64,000 nt of DNA. Source: Tupaia tana (lineage: Eukaryota > Chordata > Mammalia > Scandentia > Tupaiidae). The notes under the pieces are model-generated. The model was not told the origin of the DNA, searched no databases, and was given only the letters and a program-made list of their open reading frames with translations. Below, one piece after another: positions 35,560-45,248 of this stretch (the stretch's first letter is position 1; each line of letters starts with the position of its first letter). The DNA is taken from assembly GCA_026018925.1 (NCBI GenBank), contig JAKSZU010000013.1:76993791-77057790 (forward strand). Direction: 5' to 3'. The translations under genes and the position numbers were made by a program.

Positions 35560-36150
35560 GATGAGCAGGCAGAAATGAAGAAGAACCTAAACAGTGGTCC
35601 AGAACAATTAAACCAGTCACAATTACGAGCCTTTATTGGCACCTCTTTAGTCACTGTTCTGATACTCTATGCCCTTTTGGATATTCCATGCCCTCATGGC
35701 AGAGACATATTGGTCTCTCCTAAAAAGATCAGCTGAAGTTCAGAAGCTATTAGTCTCTCTGTTCCCTATATATTTTCCAAGCAAGGGCCAATCTGCAATC
35801 TGCTGAATCCATTTCCTGGGCAAAAGTAGACTAACCATTACTGAATTCAACATGATCAGAACACCATGAATCAGTGAAACAATGTAAAAAGTGCTTTTTA
35901 AAAATCTTATTTTGGAAAAACTGGATTCCAGTCAGTTTCTCCTCAGTCATCATGATGAAACAAAGCAGTGAAAAGGAACCACACAGCAAAGTGACATATA
36001 TGTCCCTTCCAGAAAGAAAATTCCAAGAATCCATTTTGGAAATAAATATGTTACATGTTACTTGCTATAAAAGGCAGGGCTGCGAACACGGATACAAAAT
36101 CTCCACTGTGTGGTGTCAATCAAGCCTTTCTTGACCTCCTGGCATAATAC
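35560..36150 (+). repeat. Possible ancient LTR-like sequence with a TATA motif
   Basis: Near its end it has TATAAAAGGCAGGGCTGCGA (about 36068) followed by GTGTGGTGTCAATCAAGCC, a layout like the promoter and R region of an old LTR. The family is unknown and the call is tentative. If real it is a degraded fossil. Confidence 0.3.
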
Positions 36151-36448
36151 TGACAGAGACTTGTTTCAGACAAATTTGGGCTCAGTTTATGCACATATAG
36201 AGCTTTACATGTTAGATCAACTAAAATAGTTTATTCTTTGTATAGTTATTAGATGTCAGAGAACACACCACACAGGAAGTCAATTAGGTCTCTTTTTTGT
36301 TTGTTTAAATGTAGGGTCCAGAAAGAATTAAATGCGAGGTTAGGTCTCTCTAATGTGGTGGAAGATATTCTCAGAAAATCACTAGTACCTGAGTTAAAAG
36401 ATTGATTTAAGAAAATAGAGATTTTAAAAAAAATGGAATGATAATAAA

Positions 36449-36680
36449 GGGCCAGCTCGTAGCAGAGAGGTTAAGTTCTGTTCATAGGGAGCCTGATTCC
36501 CCAAATAATGCCCAAAATAATTCCCCAAATAATAATGCCCCAAATCCTGACAGGATGGAGAAATGAAAACAAACAAACAAAAAGGATTGCAGTGTAACCA
36601 TGCCCCACTGGGGGTTGGGTAGGGTGCTTTCTTTTCTTTAGTTCTCCCTCTCACTCTCTAGAGAGTACACATATCCTCTG

Positions 36681-36720
<40 letters not shown>
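36449..36720 (+). mobile_element. SINE, tRNA-derived, diverged family A copy with long A tail
   Basis: Head GGGCCAGCTCGTAGCAGAG with GTTAAG, a middle with CCTGACAGGATGGAG and a pyrimidine stretch, then about 33 A. The TSD is roughly GAATGATAATAAAG / CAATGAAATAAAG. Confidence 0.7.
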
Positions 36721-36724
<4 letters not shown>

Positions 36725-36960
36725 AATGAAATAAAGAATTCATCCAGCCTCCCTTTCCGTAGAGTGGTGTTCATCTGTATACTATTCCCTATTGCCCCAT
36801 TTTTGAACTATGGGACTGCGGAAGGAGAGTGGATAGATAACTCTACTTTGCAGCTGAAAATAAATATAGCATAAAAATTTTCCCCCAAATAGTATAAGAT
36901 TAAAAATCTAAGAACATTTTGAAATCTATGTAAGTAAAAAAGTTAACAAATAAGGTAAGA

Positions 36961-37233
36961 TTTTTTTTTTTTTTTTTGAGAGAGAGAAAGATTTTTGGTA
37001 TAGTGCACGTGTGCTTGCCAGAGAGTCAGAGAGAGACAGAGACAGAAAGTGAGAAATCATCCCTCAGGGGGGATGGCCACACCACAATCCCTTCTCTTCC
37101 ACTCTCCTCACGGGACTTTTGGGTATGCACTCACATGTGTTGGGTGTGAATTTCAAGCTGCCAGGCAGGTCTGGAACTCAAACCGTGGTTGACCACGTGG
37201 AAGTCCAGCACCTTAACCACCATGGCACCTGCC
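36961..37233 (-). mobile_element. SINE family A
   Basis: Minus-strand copy with a 17-T start, TATAGTGCACGTGTGCTTGC and a B-like head ending CACCTTAACCACCATGGCAC. It looks like an intermediate: long body with the family B type of head. Confidence 0.8.
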
Positions 37234-37281
37234 AATATCTATAACATAAAATTTTTAAGCAGCATTGGAAAGCTACATCTA

Positions 37282-37477
37282 GGCTGGCTTCCATAGCTTA
37301 GTGGTTAAGGAACCTGGATTTGACATGGCTGACTTAAGTTTGAATCTCAGCTCTGGCAGCTTAAAAAACACTCTGGGCACGTGTGTGTACGCGCACGTGC
37401 GAACCCCAAAGCCTGACAGGAGGGTGAAATGAAGGAAAAGGGATTTCAGTGTGACAAAGCCCCAAAATTTAAATTTG
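37282..37477 (+). mobile_element. SINE family A-like, 3'-truncated
   Basis: Head GGCTGGCTTCCATAGCTTAG with GGTTAAGG and a middle part. It stops before the pyrimidine tract where a family B SINE begins. Confidence 0.7.
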
Positions 37478-37478
37478 A

Positions 37479-37567
37479 GGCCAGCAGGTGGCATAGTGGT
37501 TAAAGGCGCTGGACTCCAACAAGGCCGATCAAGGTTCAAGTCCTGGACCTGGTGGCTTGCTTTCTCA

Positions 37568-37656
<89 letters not shown>

Positions 37657-37700
37657 TCTGTCTCTGGTCAAATTAAAAATTTTAAAAATTTAAAAATTTC
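37479..37700 (+). mobile_element. SINE family B with expanded microsatellite
   Basis: Head GGCCAGCAGGTGGCATAGTG, B-box GGTTCAAGTCC, then GGCTTGCTTTCTCACTTTCT and an expanded (TC)n(AC)n at about 37571-37654, then CTCTGGTCAAATTAAAAATT. Confidence 0.88.
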
Positions 37701-37818
37701 AATTCAAAAAGAAATACAACATAAAACTTTCATAAATATTATGAAGCTAATACAATATAAGGTAACTCACTTAACAAACCCCAGAGGAAGAGGGAAACCT
37801 TAAACCAAACATTAAGAG

Positions 37819-38080
37819 ACTGACCAGCAAGTGGCATAGTAGTTAAGGAGCTAGACTCCTACATGGATGACCACAGTTCAAGTGCCAGACCTGGCAGCTT
37901 CAAACACTCCAGGCATATGTGTGTGTGTGCCCAAAGTCCTGAGAAGAGAATGGAGGAGAAGGGATTGTGGCCTGGCCATCTCCCATGAGGGCTAATTTCT
38001 CATTTTCTGTCTCTCTGTCTCTCCTGTGAGCACATGTACCCTATAGCAAAAAATCCCTCAAAAAGAAAGGGGAAAAAAAG
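37819..38080 (+). mobile_element. SINE family A, diverged
   Basis: Head ACCAGCAAGTGGCATAGTAG, GTCCTGAGAAGAGAATGGAG middle and CCTATAGCAAAAAATCCCTC end. The head sequence is of the family B type. Confidence 0.82.
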
Positions 38081-38272
38081 ACAATAAGAACTCATAGATG
38101 AAAAAAATAAATCATGAAAGTCAAATAAAGAAGAAATAAATTTAGAAAGGTAAAATGATATTTTTAAAAACAGAGGTTACCATAGCAGAGAAAAGAAACA
38201 TAAATCCTAGATAAAAATAAAATGTTAAAACTAAGTAAAACATAGACAAAGCATTTTTTTAAATGTATTTTT

Positions 38273-38487
38273 AAAATAATTATTTATTGAATTTTATTTA
38301 TTCATTCATTTTTTTTTTGTTTAATTTGACCAGAAAGAGGCAGAGAGAGAGAGAGTGATAGGGAGACAGAGAGAGAGAGAGAGAGAGAGAGAAAGTGAGA
38401 AATCAAGCCACCAGGTCCGGGACTTAAACCGTGGTTGACCATGTGGAAGCATCTAGCATCTTAACCAGCATGCCACCTGCTGGTCCC
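38273..38487 (-). mobile_element. SINE family B with expanded GA tract
   Basis: TSD AAATGTATTTTT (38261-38272 and 38491-38502). (GA)n at about 38345-38395. The head ends CACCTGCTGGTCCC. Confidence 0.88.
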
Positions 38488-38520
38488 TTAAAATGTATTT
38501 TTCTAAAAGGGTTGTTTATT

Positions 38521-38668
38521 CCATTTTATTTATTTATTATTATTATTATTTTTAATTTTGACCAGAGAGAGAGAGGAGAAAGTGAGAAAGCAAGCCACCA
38601 GATCTGGGACTCAGACTGCTGTCAGCCATGTGAGAGTCCAGCACCTTAACCACCATGCCATCTACTGC
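38521..38668 (-). mobile_element. SINE family B
   Basis: Short SINE: TTTATTTATTATTATTATTA, TTTTGACCAGAGAGAG, GCAAGCCACCAGATCTGGGA and CACCTTAACCACCATGCC. It follows the previous family B copy by about 30 bp. Confidence 0.85.
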
Positions 38669-39328
38669 ACCATGACCCCAGCATTTCCAATAACAGACTT
38701 TTCATGGATCAGCAATGTACTTCATGGATGGAGAGTCAATGGAGCCGAGGAAATGATACAGCTTTCTTTTCTTCCACCAGTAGAGGCTTGACTCAGAAGT
38801 CATTTATACTGAATTTTCAAACAGGATTAAAAATTTATTTTAGCTCCAAGTCCAAAGCAGTTAAATTCTACATATAATAAGATCATTGGAAAGAACACTA
38901 CCAAAGTCATAATAATAATATAAAGCTTCGTGGTTAGAGATAAATAAAATTTATAAAAAATAACACTGTTATAAAACCAAAATATTTAGGATACACAGCT
39001 AGTATACAGAGGACAATTAGCATTATGTATTTTAATAGACTCCAAATAAATAATGTTAGCTTTAGAAATTCATCATTTTAAAAGTTATTAAATAATCAAA
39101 AACCAAGTTATTTCTGTCTTGTAAGAAAACTAATGAAGTGTGAAATTGGCTTTAGAAATAATTTTACCAAAAGTCAAAGAGGAAAAGAAGGATGTTTTCT
39201 TCTCTGGAAATTTCTCTCCAAATTAAACCATCTCTGTATTTGTCCTTACAATCAAGCTCTTTACCAACAAAAACAACAAAAGAAAACAACAACAAAAGGT
39301 ATCATCATTCACTGCTAAAACACTGTAA
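38669..39328. other. 3' flank of the OR13C2-like gene, nothing recognised
   Basis: AT-rich. No gene or named repeat. Confidence 0.4.
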
Positions 39329-39338
39329 TTTATTTATT
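39329..39338 (-). terminator. Candidate polyadenylation signals for the OR13C2-like gene
   Basis: Two overlapping AATAAA hexamers on the minus strand, about 150 bases past the stop codon. The use is inferred. Confidence 0.45.
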
Positions 39339-39483
39339 TACTTATTTTCTTCATGTATAGCATTAAAGACTATTTCAGAGCCCTGAAGTTTTGAGAGGCA
39401 AATTTGGAATACCAGCAAGAACCTATCTGTCTGACTCTTTGGTATCCCTACTTGATTTCCACACTGATTATAACAGTACCTGC

Positions 39484-40455
39484 TCAGTCTCTTTCCATTG
39501 ACTTCTTTAAAAGTATTCTTCTAAGTAGGTGTTTTACTGCCTCCTTCACATCCTTGTTTCTGAGGCTGTAAATTAAAGGATTCATCATGGGAGTCATCAC
39601 CCCATAAAACATGGATATAAGTTTGTCAGTAGCATCCAAGTCGTCTGACTTAAGTGTCTCTTTAGATTTAGGCTTCATGTACATGAAGAGGATGGTCCCA
39701 TAGAATATAATAACCACAGTCAGGTGGGCTGAGCAGGTAGAGAAGACTTTGCTTCTCCCCTCAGAGGAGCGAATTTTGAGAATGCTGACAATAATTAATG
39801 TATAAGAGACAATGATTAATATCAATGGTGTCAATATGAACAATGTCGTGGCCACTAGCATGATGAACTCATTGTTTGAGATATCAACACAGGCCAATTT
39901 CATGACAGCCAGAATTTCACAGGAGAAATGATTGATGACGTTATTCCTGCAGAAAGGCAATTTTACTGCAAATGCAGTTTGTACTGCAGAGTTGGCAGCT
40001 CCTATGATCCAGGACCCAGCTGCCATGGGCACATAGGAATCCTTGCTCATGATGATGGGATATCTCAGTGGGTTGCAGATAGCCACATAGCGGTCAAATG
40101 CCATCATACCCAGGAGCACACACTCAGTTGTCCCCATGGCCAAGCCTAGGAACATCTGCACTGCACAGCCAGAGAAGGAAATTGTCTTTCTTTCTGACAG
40201 GAAGCTCACCAGAGTGGAAGGAATGGAGGTAGTGGTGTAGCAGATGTCCAAGAATGAGAGGTTCCCCAGGAAGAAGTACATAGGAGTGTGAAGGTGAGAG
40301 TCCAAGATGCTGATTAAAATGAGGGTGCCATTGCCCAGAAGGATGACCACATACATTATTAAGATTAGCACGAAAAAGAGGAGCTCAAGCCTTGGGTAAC
40401 CAGAAAGTCCCTTCAGAAAAAATTCCACCAAAATGGTTTGATTGTGCCATTCCAT
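39484..40455 (-). CDS. OR13C2: Olfactory receptor, OR13C2-like, intact
   Basis: A 323-residue odorant receptor. It opens [16 protein letters not shown] (N5-Q-T glycosylation site). It has GN at 41-42 in TM1, [19 protein letters not shown] (55-73), C97, [12 protein letters not shown] (118-129), [14 protein letters not shown] in EC2-TM5, [13 protein letters not shown] in TM6 and [20 protein letters not shown] in TM7. The TM4-TM6 part ([28 protein letters not shown]) matches human OR13C2 as I remember it, while both ends are almost identical to the neighbour at 57.7 kb, so orthology is confused by gene conversion. The C-terminus ([14 protein letters not shown]) is slightly longer than usual. The symbol gives the closest family member. 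Confidence 0.95.
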   Translation of the reverse strand: MEWHNQTILVEFFLKGLSGYPRLELLFFVLILIMYVVILLGNGTLILISILDSHLHTPMYFFLGNLSFLDICYTTTSIPSTLVSFLSERKTISFSGCAVQMFLGLAMGTTECVLLGMMAFDRYVAICNPLRYPIIMSKDSYVPMAAGSWIIGAANSAVQTAFAVKLPFCRNNVINHFSCEILAVMKLACVDISNNEFIMLVATTLFILTPLILIIVSYTLIIVSILKIRSSEGRSKVFSTCSAHLTVVIIFYGTILFMYMKPKSKETLKSDDLDATDKLISMFYGVMTPMMNPLIYSLRNKDVKEAVKHLLRRILLKKSMERD

Positions 40456-40475
40456 TTTACAGTCTCCTTTTATAA

Positions 40476-40496
40476 CCTGTAAAACAGCATTTTAAG
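40476..40496 (-). promoter_or_regulatory. Candidate 3' splice site before the OR13C2-like exon
   Basis: Minus-strand TGCTGTTTTACAG with the exon starting at 40476, 21 bases before the ATG. A usual OR arrangement. Confidence 0.55.
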
Positions 40497-40679
40497 AAAA
40501 ATATGTATTTTACCATAATTACTTTCAATCATGTATCAATGCACAAGTGCCAGAAGGGGAGAAAAGAAAATAGTAAAGGAAAAGACCAACGAAAGAAAGG
40601 AAGAAGGTAGTACAGAAAAATTAACAAAAGAGAGAGACAGTGTGGAGAGAGAGGGAAGGAAAGATGAAAGTAATATTTC

Positions 40680-40950
40680 TTGGTACACCCAGTATACGTA
40701 TGCATCAGATTCATGTAATCTAACCACAGTTCTGGGAGACAGCTGTTATTATCGCATTTCATAGATATATAAATCAGTGCAGAGAGCTCAAATAAACTTG
40801 ACCAAATACAAATAATAAATATTGGGTTGTCGGGAAAGTCAGGAAGCATTTTTACATAGAAAAACCTAGAAAAAGATGCCATGACTTTCCTGACAACCTA
40901 TAGCAGAGCTAAAATTCAAATCTACATCTTCCTTGCAGAAACCTAAGCTT
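40680..40950 (-). mobile_element. MIR SINE, split by a mariner MITE
   Basis: Minus-strand MIR: GTTATTATCGCATTTCATAG, then a degraded AAACTGAGG region, and after the MITE AGCAGAGCTAAAATTCAAAT. A MIR lies at a similar distance upstream of the OR13C9-like gene, so it probably predates the gene duplication. Confidence 0.65.
40822..40900. mobile_element. mariner-type MITE, about 80 bp, palindromic
   Basis: Terminal inverted repeats of about 30 bp: TTGGGTTGTCGGGAAAGTCA on the left and the complement of TGACTTTCCTGACAACC on the right. TA lies at both flanks (40820-40821 and 40901-40902). Size and TIR style resemble MADE1-like mariner derivatives. A second member lies at 53728-53798, sharing the core CATAGAAAAAC. 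Non-autonomous. Confidence 0.85.
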
Positions 40951-41109
40951 TTATTTTGTTCTATTAGTCATTACATATGTAACCCTAAGTTATAATAAAA
41001 ACGAGCATGCATCATGTGTAACTGAACAATAAACTAATTTTACTGGCTATAAATCAATATGCAACTCATCAATGTTCTTGTCACTCCTCAAAATTATACT
41101 GTTATGTTT

Positions 41110-41245
41110 ATTGTCTGTCTTTCTCAGTATAATGTAAACTTTGTAAAGGTAAGTACTTTTTCTTATTTACTGACACAGTCACAGTAGCTAGAATAGACTA
41201 CACACAAAGACAGATGTTAAAAAGCAATTGTTGGATAAATTAATA
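41110..41245 (+). mobile_element. L2 LINE, 3' end
   Basis: Degraded L2 3' end: TAAACTTTGTAAAGGTAAGT, ACTGACACAGTCACAGTAGC and TTGTTGGATAAATTAAT. Confidence 0.5.
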
Positions 41246-41349
41246 AAATCAAAGACAAAATAATGATTAGTGTTTCTTATTCTGCCAATCTTCTACTAAT
41301 TATTTTCTTTGTGTATTACTTAATTTAATAGTCTAAATAGAATCCTTTG

Positions 41350-41530
41350 TGGTTATTACTGTTGTTATAAGCATTAACAACCCTATGTATCAAAGGATAA
41401 AATAAGGAATAGGAAGAAAATTAATTTGCTTAAAGTCAAGTTCCTATAGATAAATAAATGGTAAAACCAAGGCTTACACCAAAGCAGTATGTCTGCAGAA
41501 TTCAAGCTCTTAACATTCATTTTTCAAAGT
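41350..41530 (-). mobile_element. MIR SINE, ancient
   Basis: TTGCTTAAAGTCAAG, AATGGTAAAACCAAGGCTTA and AATTCAAGCTCTTAAC, the MIR order on the minus strand. Confidence 0.55.
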
Positions 41531-41786
41531 AATTTTGACTCACAGTCTAGAATATCTTGCAATCTGATGAATGTACTAATACATCAAAGAAAATCTTAGA
41601 CTAAAACATGATAGCCCAGAAAGAAGCAAGATTTCAAATGCTGATTCCTTCAAATCAGCAGCTGAATATGATATTTTATATTTTGACGGAAAATCATTCC
41701 TTTCTATGACAGCAGATGTTTTGTCATAGAATTAGGTGCTAGAAAAGAAAAATCTCCCAAAAGAGCTACCTTAATCTTAAGAGTTA

Positions 41787-41985
41787 AGGGATTTCGACTA
41801 CTGAGGCCCTCTGTCCAGACTTTACCCTCCTGCTCTCCGGTCTAGCCTGGAGTCAGGATAAGCCTATAAGGAGCCATCTATATTTGAGTTCTCAATGGCC
41901 CCATTCAGGGATTTCAACCACTGAAGATCCTGAGCCCAGACTTCACCCTCCTGATCCCCAGTCTAGCCAGGAGTCAGACTACAGG
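41787..41985 (+). repeat. Two 120-bp monomers at the 5' end of the HAL1-type element
   Basis: AGGGATTTCGACTACTGA at 41787 and AGGGATTTCAACCACTGA at 41907 begin two similar blocks (then CAGACTTTACCCTCCTG or CAGACTTCACCCTCCTG and GGTCTAGCC or AGTCTAGCC). The period is 120 bp, and the element starts exactly at the first one. Confidence 0.88.
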
Positions 41986-42090
41986 TCACCTCCTTCTGCA
42001 ATCCTCTGATTGCTCAGATTTAACTCCAAAACAGTACAAAACATATAATCCATCAGGTGACCAGGAATCACTGCAGAGGCACAAGAAATA

Positions 42091-43080
42091 TGAGAAATGA
42101 AGAAAATAACTCTCTTCTAATGGAAAAAAAAGTAACTCCTCTTACTCCACAAAGAATACAAAGGAACTTATAAAAATGTCAGATAAAGAATTTAAAATAT
42201 TCATAGTGACAAAGCTAAAGAGATGCAAGAAAATAAAGACAACAAAGGTCAGAAGATGCAGGAGTAAAGAGACACTGAGTTCCAGGAGGTGAGGAAGTTC
42301 TTGCACAATCTGAAAGAGGAGATATACATCATAAAAAAAGAATCAAATGGAATTGTTAGAGATGAAGGTTGTATTACAGGAAATCAAAGCTTCTGTTGAA
42401 AACGTCAAAAGCAGATTAGATCATGCAGAGATCGAATCTCATATGTAGAAGATAGAATCTTTGACCTAGAAAAATTCACCAAAAAGACTGAATAAATGAC
42501 CCCTCAAAATAGGAATTACATACAAGTAATACTAGATACCATTAAACCCCCAAACATCCAGATCATTGGTATCCCAGAAGGTGAAGAAACTAATCAGGGA
42601 ATTGATAAACTATTCCATGAAATCCTGGATGAAAACTTTCCAATCCTAGGGAGGTACTCAAATATCCAGACCCAAGAAATACAAAGGACCCCACGTAGAA
42701 TTGGCCCAAGAAGATCTTCCCCAAGACACATCATAGCCAGATTGACCAAAACCATGGACAGAGAAAAGATACTAAAATTGGCAAGAGAAAAACATCAAGT
42801 TATTTTCAAAGGATATACCATAAAGCTAATGTTGGACCTCTCATCAGAAACAATTCAAGCAAGGAAAGAGAGATCAAATATATTCAAAGTGTTAAGTGAG
42901 AAACAATTTCAACCAAGAATACTATACCCAGAAAGATTATCTACCCTGGGGAAAAAAAGACAAAAACATTCTCAGGAACAAACAAAACCTGAAAGAATTT
43001 ACCAACATGAGATCAGCTCACCAAGAAGTGCTGAAGGGAGTGCTCTACCAGGAAAACTAAAGTCAGACATACAGAAATAA
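42091..43080 (+). pseudogene. ORF1 of the HAL1-type element
   Basis: L1-type RNA-binding protein. The N-terminal coiled-coil part is broken by stops and frame changes. The C-terminal 194 codons (42496-43080) are open and contain the RRM (ILDTIKPPNIQIIGIPEGEE), RTPRRIGPRRSSPRHIIARL and the C-terminal domain with QFQPRILYPERLS, followed by a basic tail. It aligns with ORF1 of the L1 at 4.6-5.0 kb. Confidence 0.85.
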
Positions 43081-43943
43081 GAGTACAAGTAACAACCAAG
43101 AGAATGGCAAGCCTCATGGTAGAGAGAAGTCCTGAGTTGAATGTTAACTTCCAGAGTTTCAATGGGAAGATCAGACTACAGTAACACTGTAAATTCAATA
43201 TGAGAGATTAATTATGTGAGTCTGAACTAGTGAAATAGAATTATTTTTTACTTTAAATGAAAATGTTACTGATTTTCTTCAATGCTTTTATTTCCATATT
43301 TAAGGATTTTTTTTTTCCCTCTTCAATGGTTGATAATTTCATCTACCTACTATTTGAACTGAATCCTAAATTTTTTCTGGCTTTAAGTTTTAAGCAAATT
43401 TCTCTTAACATTTTTTTATTTTGATCTATTAATACTAAAACTCTTTTTGAAATTAAAAAATACCTATTAATACCTATTTAATGATTGCAGTAAGCTATAT
43501 AGCCACAGTGAGGTGCTATTTATAGTATGTTCACTTTACTCACTGAAGTTTACATCTAAAGTCAGACATGTGTTCATAAATATGTATATATCAGCTGTGC
43601 TTGCTATTGAAAGTCTTTAATTAACATCTTTCGTGAATCAATAAATTGTGAAAAAAAAAAAAATAGGGCATGGAAAGCAACTGTGCATACCAGAGACAGT
43701 GTGGGAGAAGGGGAGGAGTTGGCAGAGGGTGAGAGGTAGGGAATCAAGAAAGGTAAAAAAGAGTAAAATATATAAGAAATAAGAAATAGAAAAATATTTG
43801 TTGATGATAACATGTACAGTAATATCCTTGATTGAGCCAATATATAACGCACACTGGATGGAAAATCTCATTTTGTATATTTTATTGATGTACAGTGAAT
43901 GACTGTAAATAAATTAATTCATTTTTAAAAATCTTAAGAGTTA

Positions 43944-45140
43944 CATTTAATCTCTTTAACTATTGTAGCCACCCTAACATGAAAAGTTTTATCTCATTTG
44001 CATTATTATTTGTCTGATATTTGTTTGTTTATTTCATAAAGGGTTTCCTATAAGTCTTCTAAGTAAAATAAAACAAAAAAAGTGCTTTAGGATAGCTTTA
44101 TCTTCTCCACTTTTTTTTTATTAACTTAAGTTTTTGTCTTTGTAAGTTTTTTAAGCTTATTTGGATTTATTTTTTCATTCATCTTTCTTTATAGCTCTAA
44201 CAAAGGCATTTAAAGCACTTTTTGCTTTACTATAGACAGATTCTTCATGTGAAATATTCCTTTTACTGTTTTCAATAATTAATTTTTTTTAATTTTTCTT
44301 TTTACCCAATAGTTACCTAGTTGTGTTTATTTCTATCTAGTGATTAGGTATTTTTGCTTCGTTTTTATTATTTGTTTCCAATTTTACTTTCAGGAACATG
44401 ACCTATAATTCTGTAGTTATGGACTTCTGGACAGTGAGTTACACATATATATTGTGAATATTAACCAAAAATATGTGATTTCTCTTTGTGAGAAATGTAT
44501 AGTTTTACCTATATATATGAAACACATATACATGTATACATATGATCATTATTTAATAAGAATTAAGGACCAGCAGTTAGCGTAATGACTATGTTGCTGG
44601 ACTCCCATGTAGTTGACCATGATTCGAATCCTGGACCCAGTGGCTTAAACTCACACTGGGTGCGTGTGCGTGCGTGCCCGAGATCCCGAGAGGAGAATGG
44701 AGGAGAAGGGATTGCAGCATGGCCATCCCACCTGAGGGGTGATTTCTCGCTTTCTGTCTCTCTGTCTCTCTCTGTCTTTTGGCAAGCACACGCACCTTAT
44801 TGCAAAAACCTGTCCAAAAAAAAAAAAAAAGAATTATATTAAAATATTTGCAATAATTACCAATTTTGCTACCGATATTTAATCAATTTTACAGAAATAT
44901 ATATATAATCAAATTCTTCTTGTATATCTAGGATTACTTTGTTTTAAATGCTTAGCTTCTGTTTTGTTTAGTGTGCACGATTTATGGCTAACATAAATTA
45001 TGGCTATTACCATGAATTGACTATCCTATTAGATACATTACAGCTAAATTCTACTTTTATGATATTGATATTCCTTTCTTGCTTTCTTTTAGGTTGTGAT
45101 TGCTTACTGTTTATGCATCTTTATTTTCTGATAAATGACA
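43944..45140 (-). mobile_element. Possible ancient L1, T-rich
   Basis: Strongly T-rich plus strand with blocks (TGTAGCCACCCTAACATG; ACCATGAATTGACTATCC) that look like the complement of old L1 ORF2. No readable domain. A family A SINE sits at 44566-44829. Confidence 0.35.
44566..44829 (+). mobile_element. SINE family A
   Basis: Plus-strand copy with all parts present. The TSD AGAATTA is short (44559-44565 and 44830-44836). Several CpGs have decayed. Confidence 0.88.
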
Positions 45141-45180
45141 TTTTTTTTTTGGAGAGGTTTTTGCTACAGGCCAGGTGCAC
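45141..45180 (-). mobile_element. SINE family A, 40-bp 3' end only
   Basis: Poly-T, GGAGAGGTTTTTGCTACAGG and a few further bases, then abrupt change to a sequence that matches 41725-41772. Confidence 0.75.
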
Positions 45181-45199
45181 TTAAAATATTCTATTCACC

Positions 45200-45248
45200 C
45201 TCTGCCACTGCATTAGGTAGTAGAAAAAGAAAAGTCACCCAAAAGAGC
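45200..45248 (+). repeat. Short duplicate of 41725-41772
   Basis: ATTAGGTAGTAGAAAAAGAA and CCCAAAAGAGCCACCTTAAA match ATTAGGTGCTAGAAAAGAAA and CCCAAAAGAGCTACCTTAAT, the DNA just before the HAL1-type element. Confidence 0.65.

Larger units (their letters stand above)
41787..43929 (+). mobile_element. Full-length ORF1-only LINE (HAL1 type)
   Basis: A complete 2.1-kb insertion with the perfect 14-bp TSD AATCTTAAGAGTTA (41773-41786 and 43930-43943). In order: two 5' monomers, an L1-type ORF1, a non-coding 3' region of about 850 bp and an A-rich end. There is no ORF2, endonuclease or reverse transcriptase. HAL1 (half-L1) elements are known mammalian LINEs with this layout that depend on L1 in trans. 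Right after ORF1 the sequence departs from the L1 path. The 3' part contains GCAGTAAGCTATATAG and ends GTAAATAAATTAATTC, matching the insertion inside the L1 at 3.6-4.4 kb. Confidence 0.88.

Noticed and set aside
40529-40882. 117-codon minus-strand frame upstream of the OR13C2-like gene
   Set aside because: It translates a GA-rich stretch, MIR and MITE sequence. It is not a gene.
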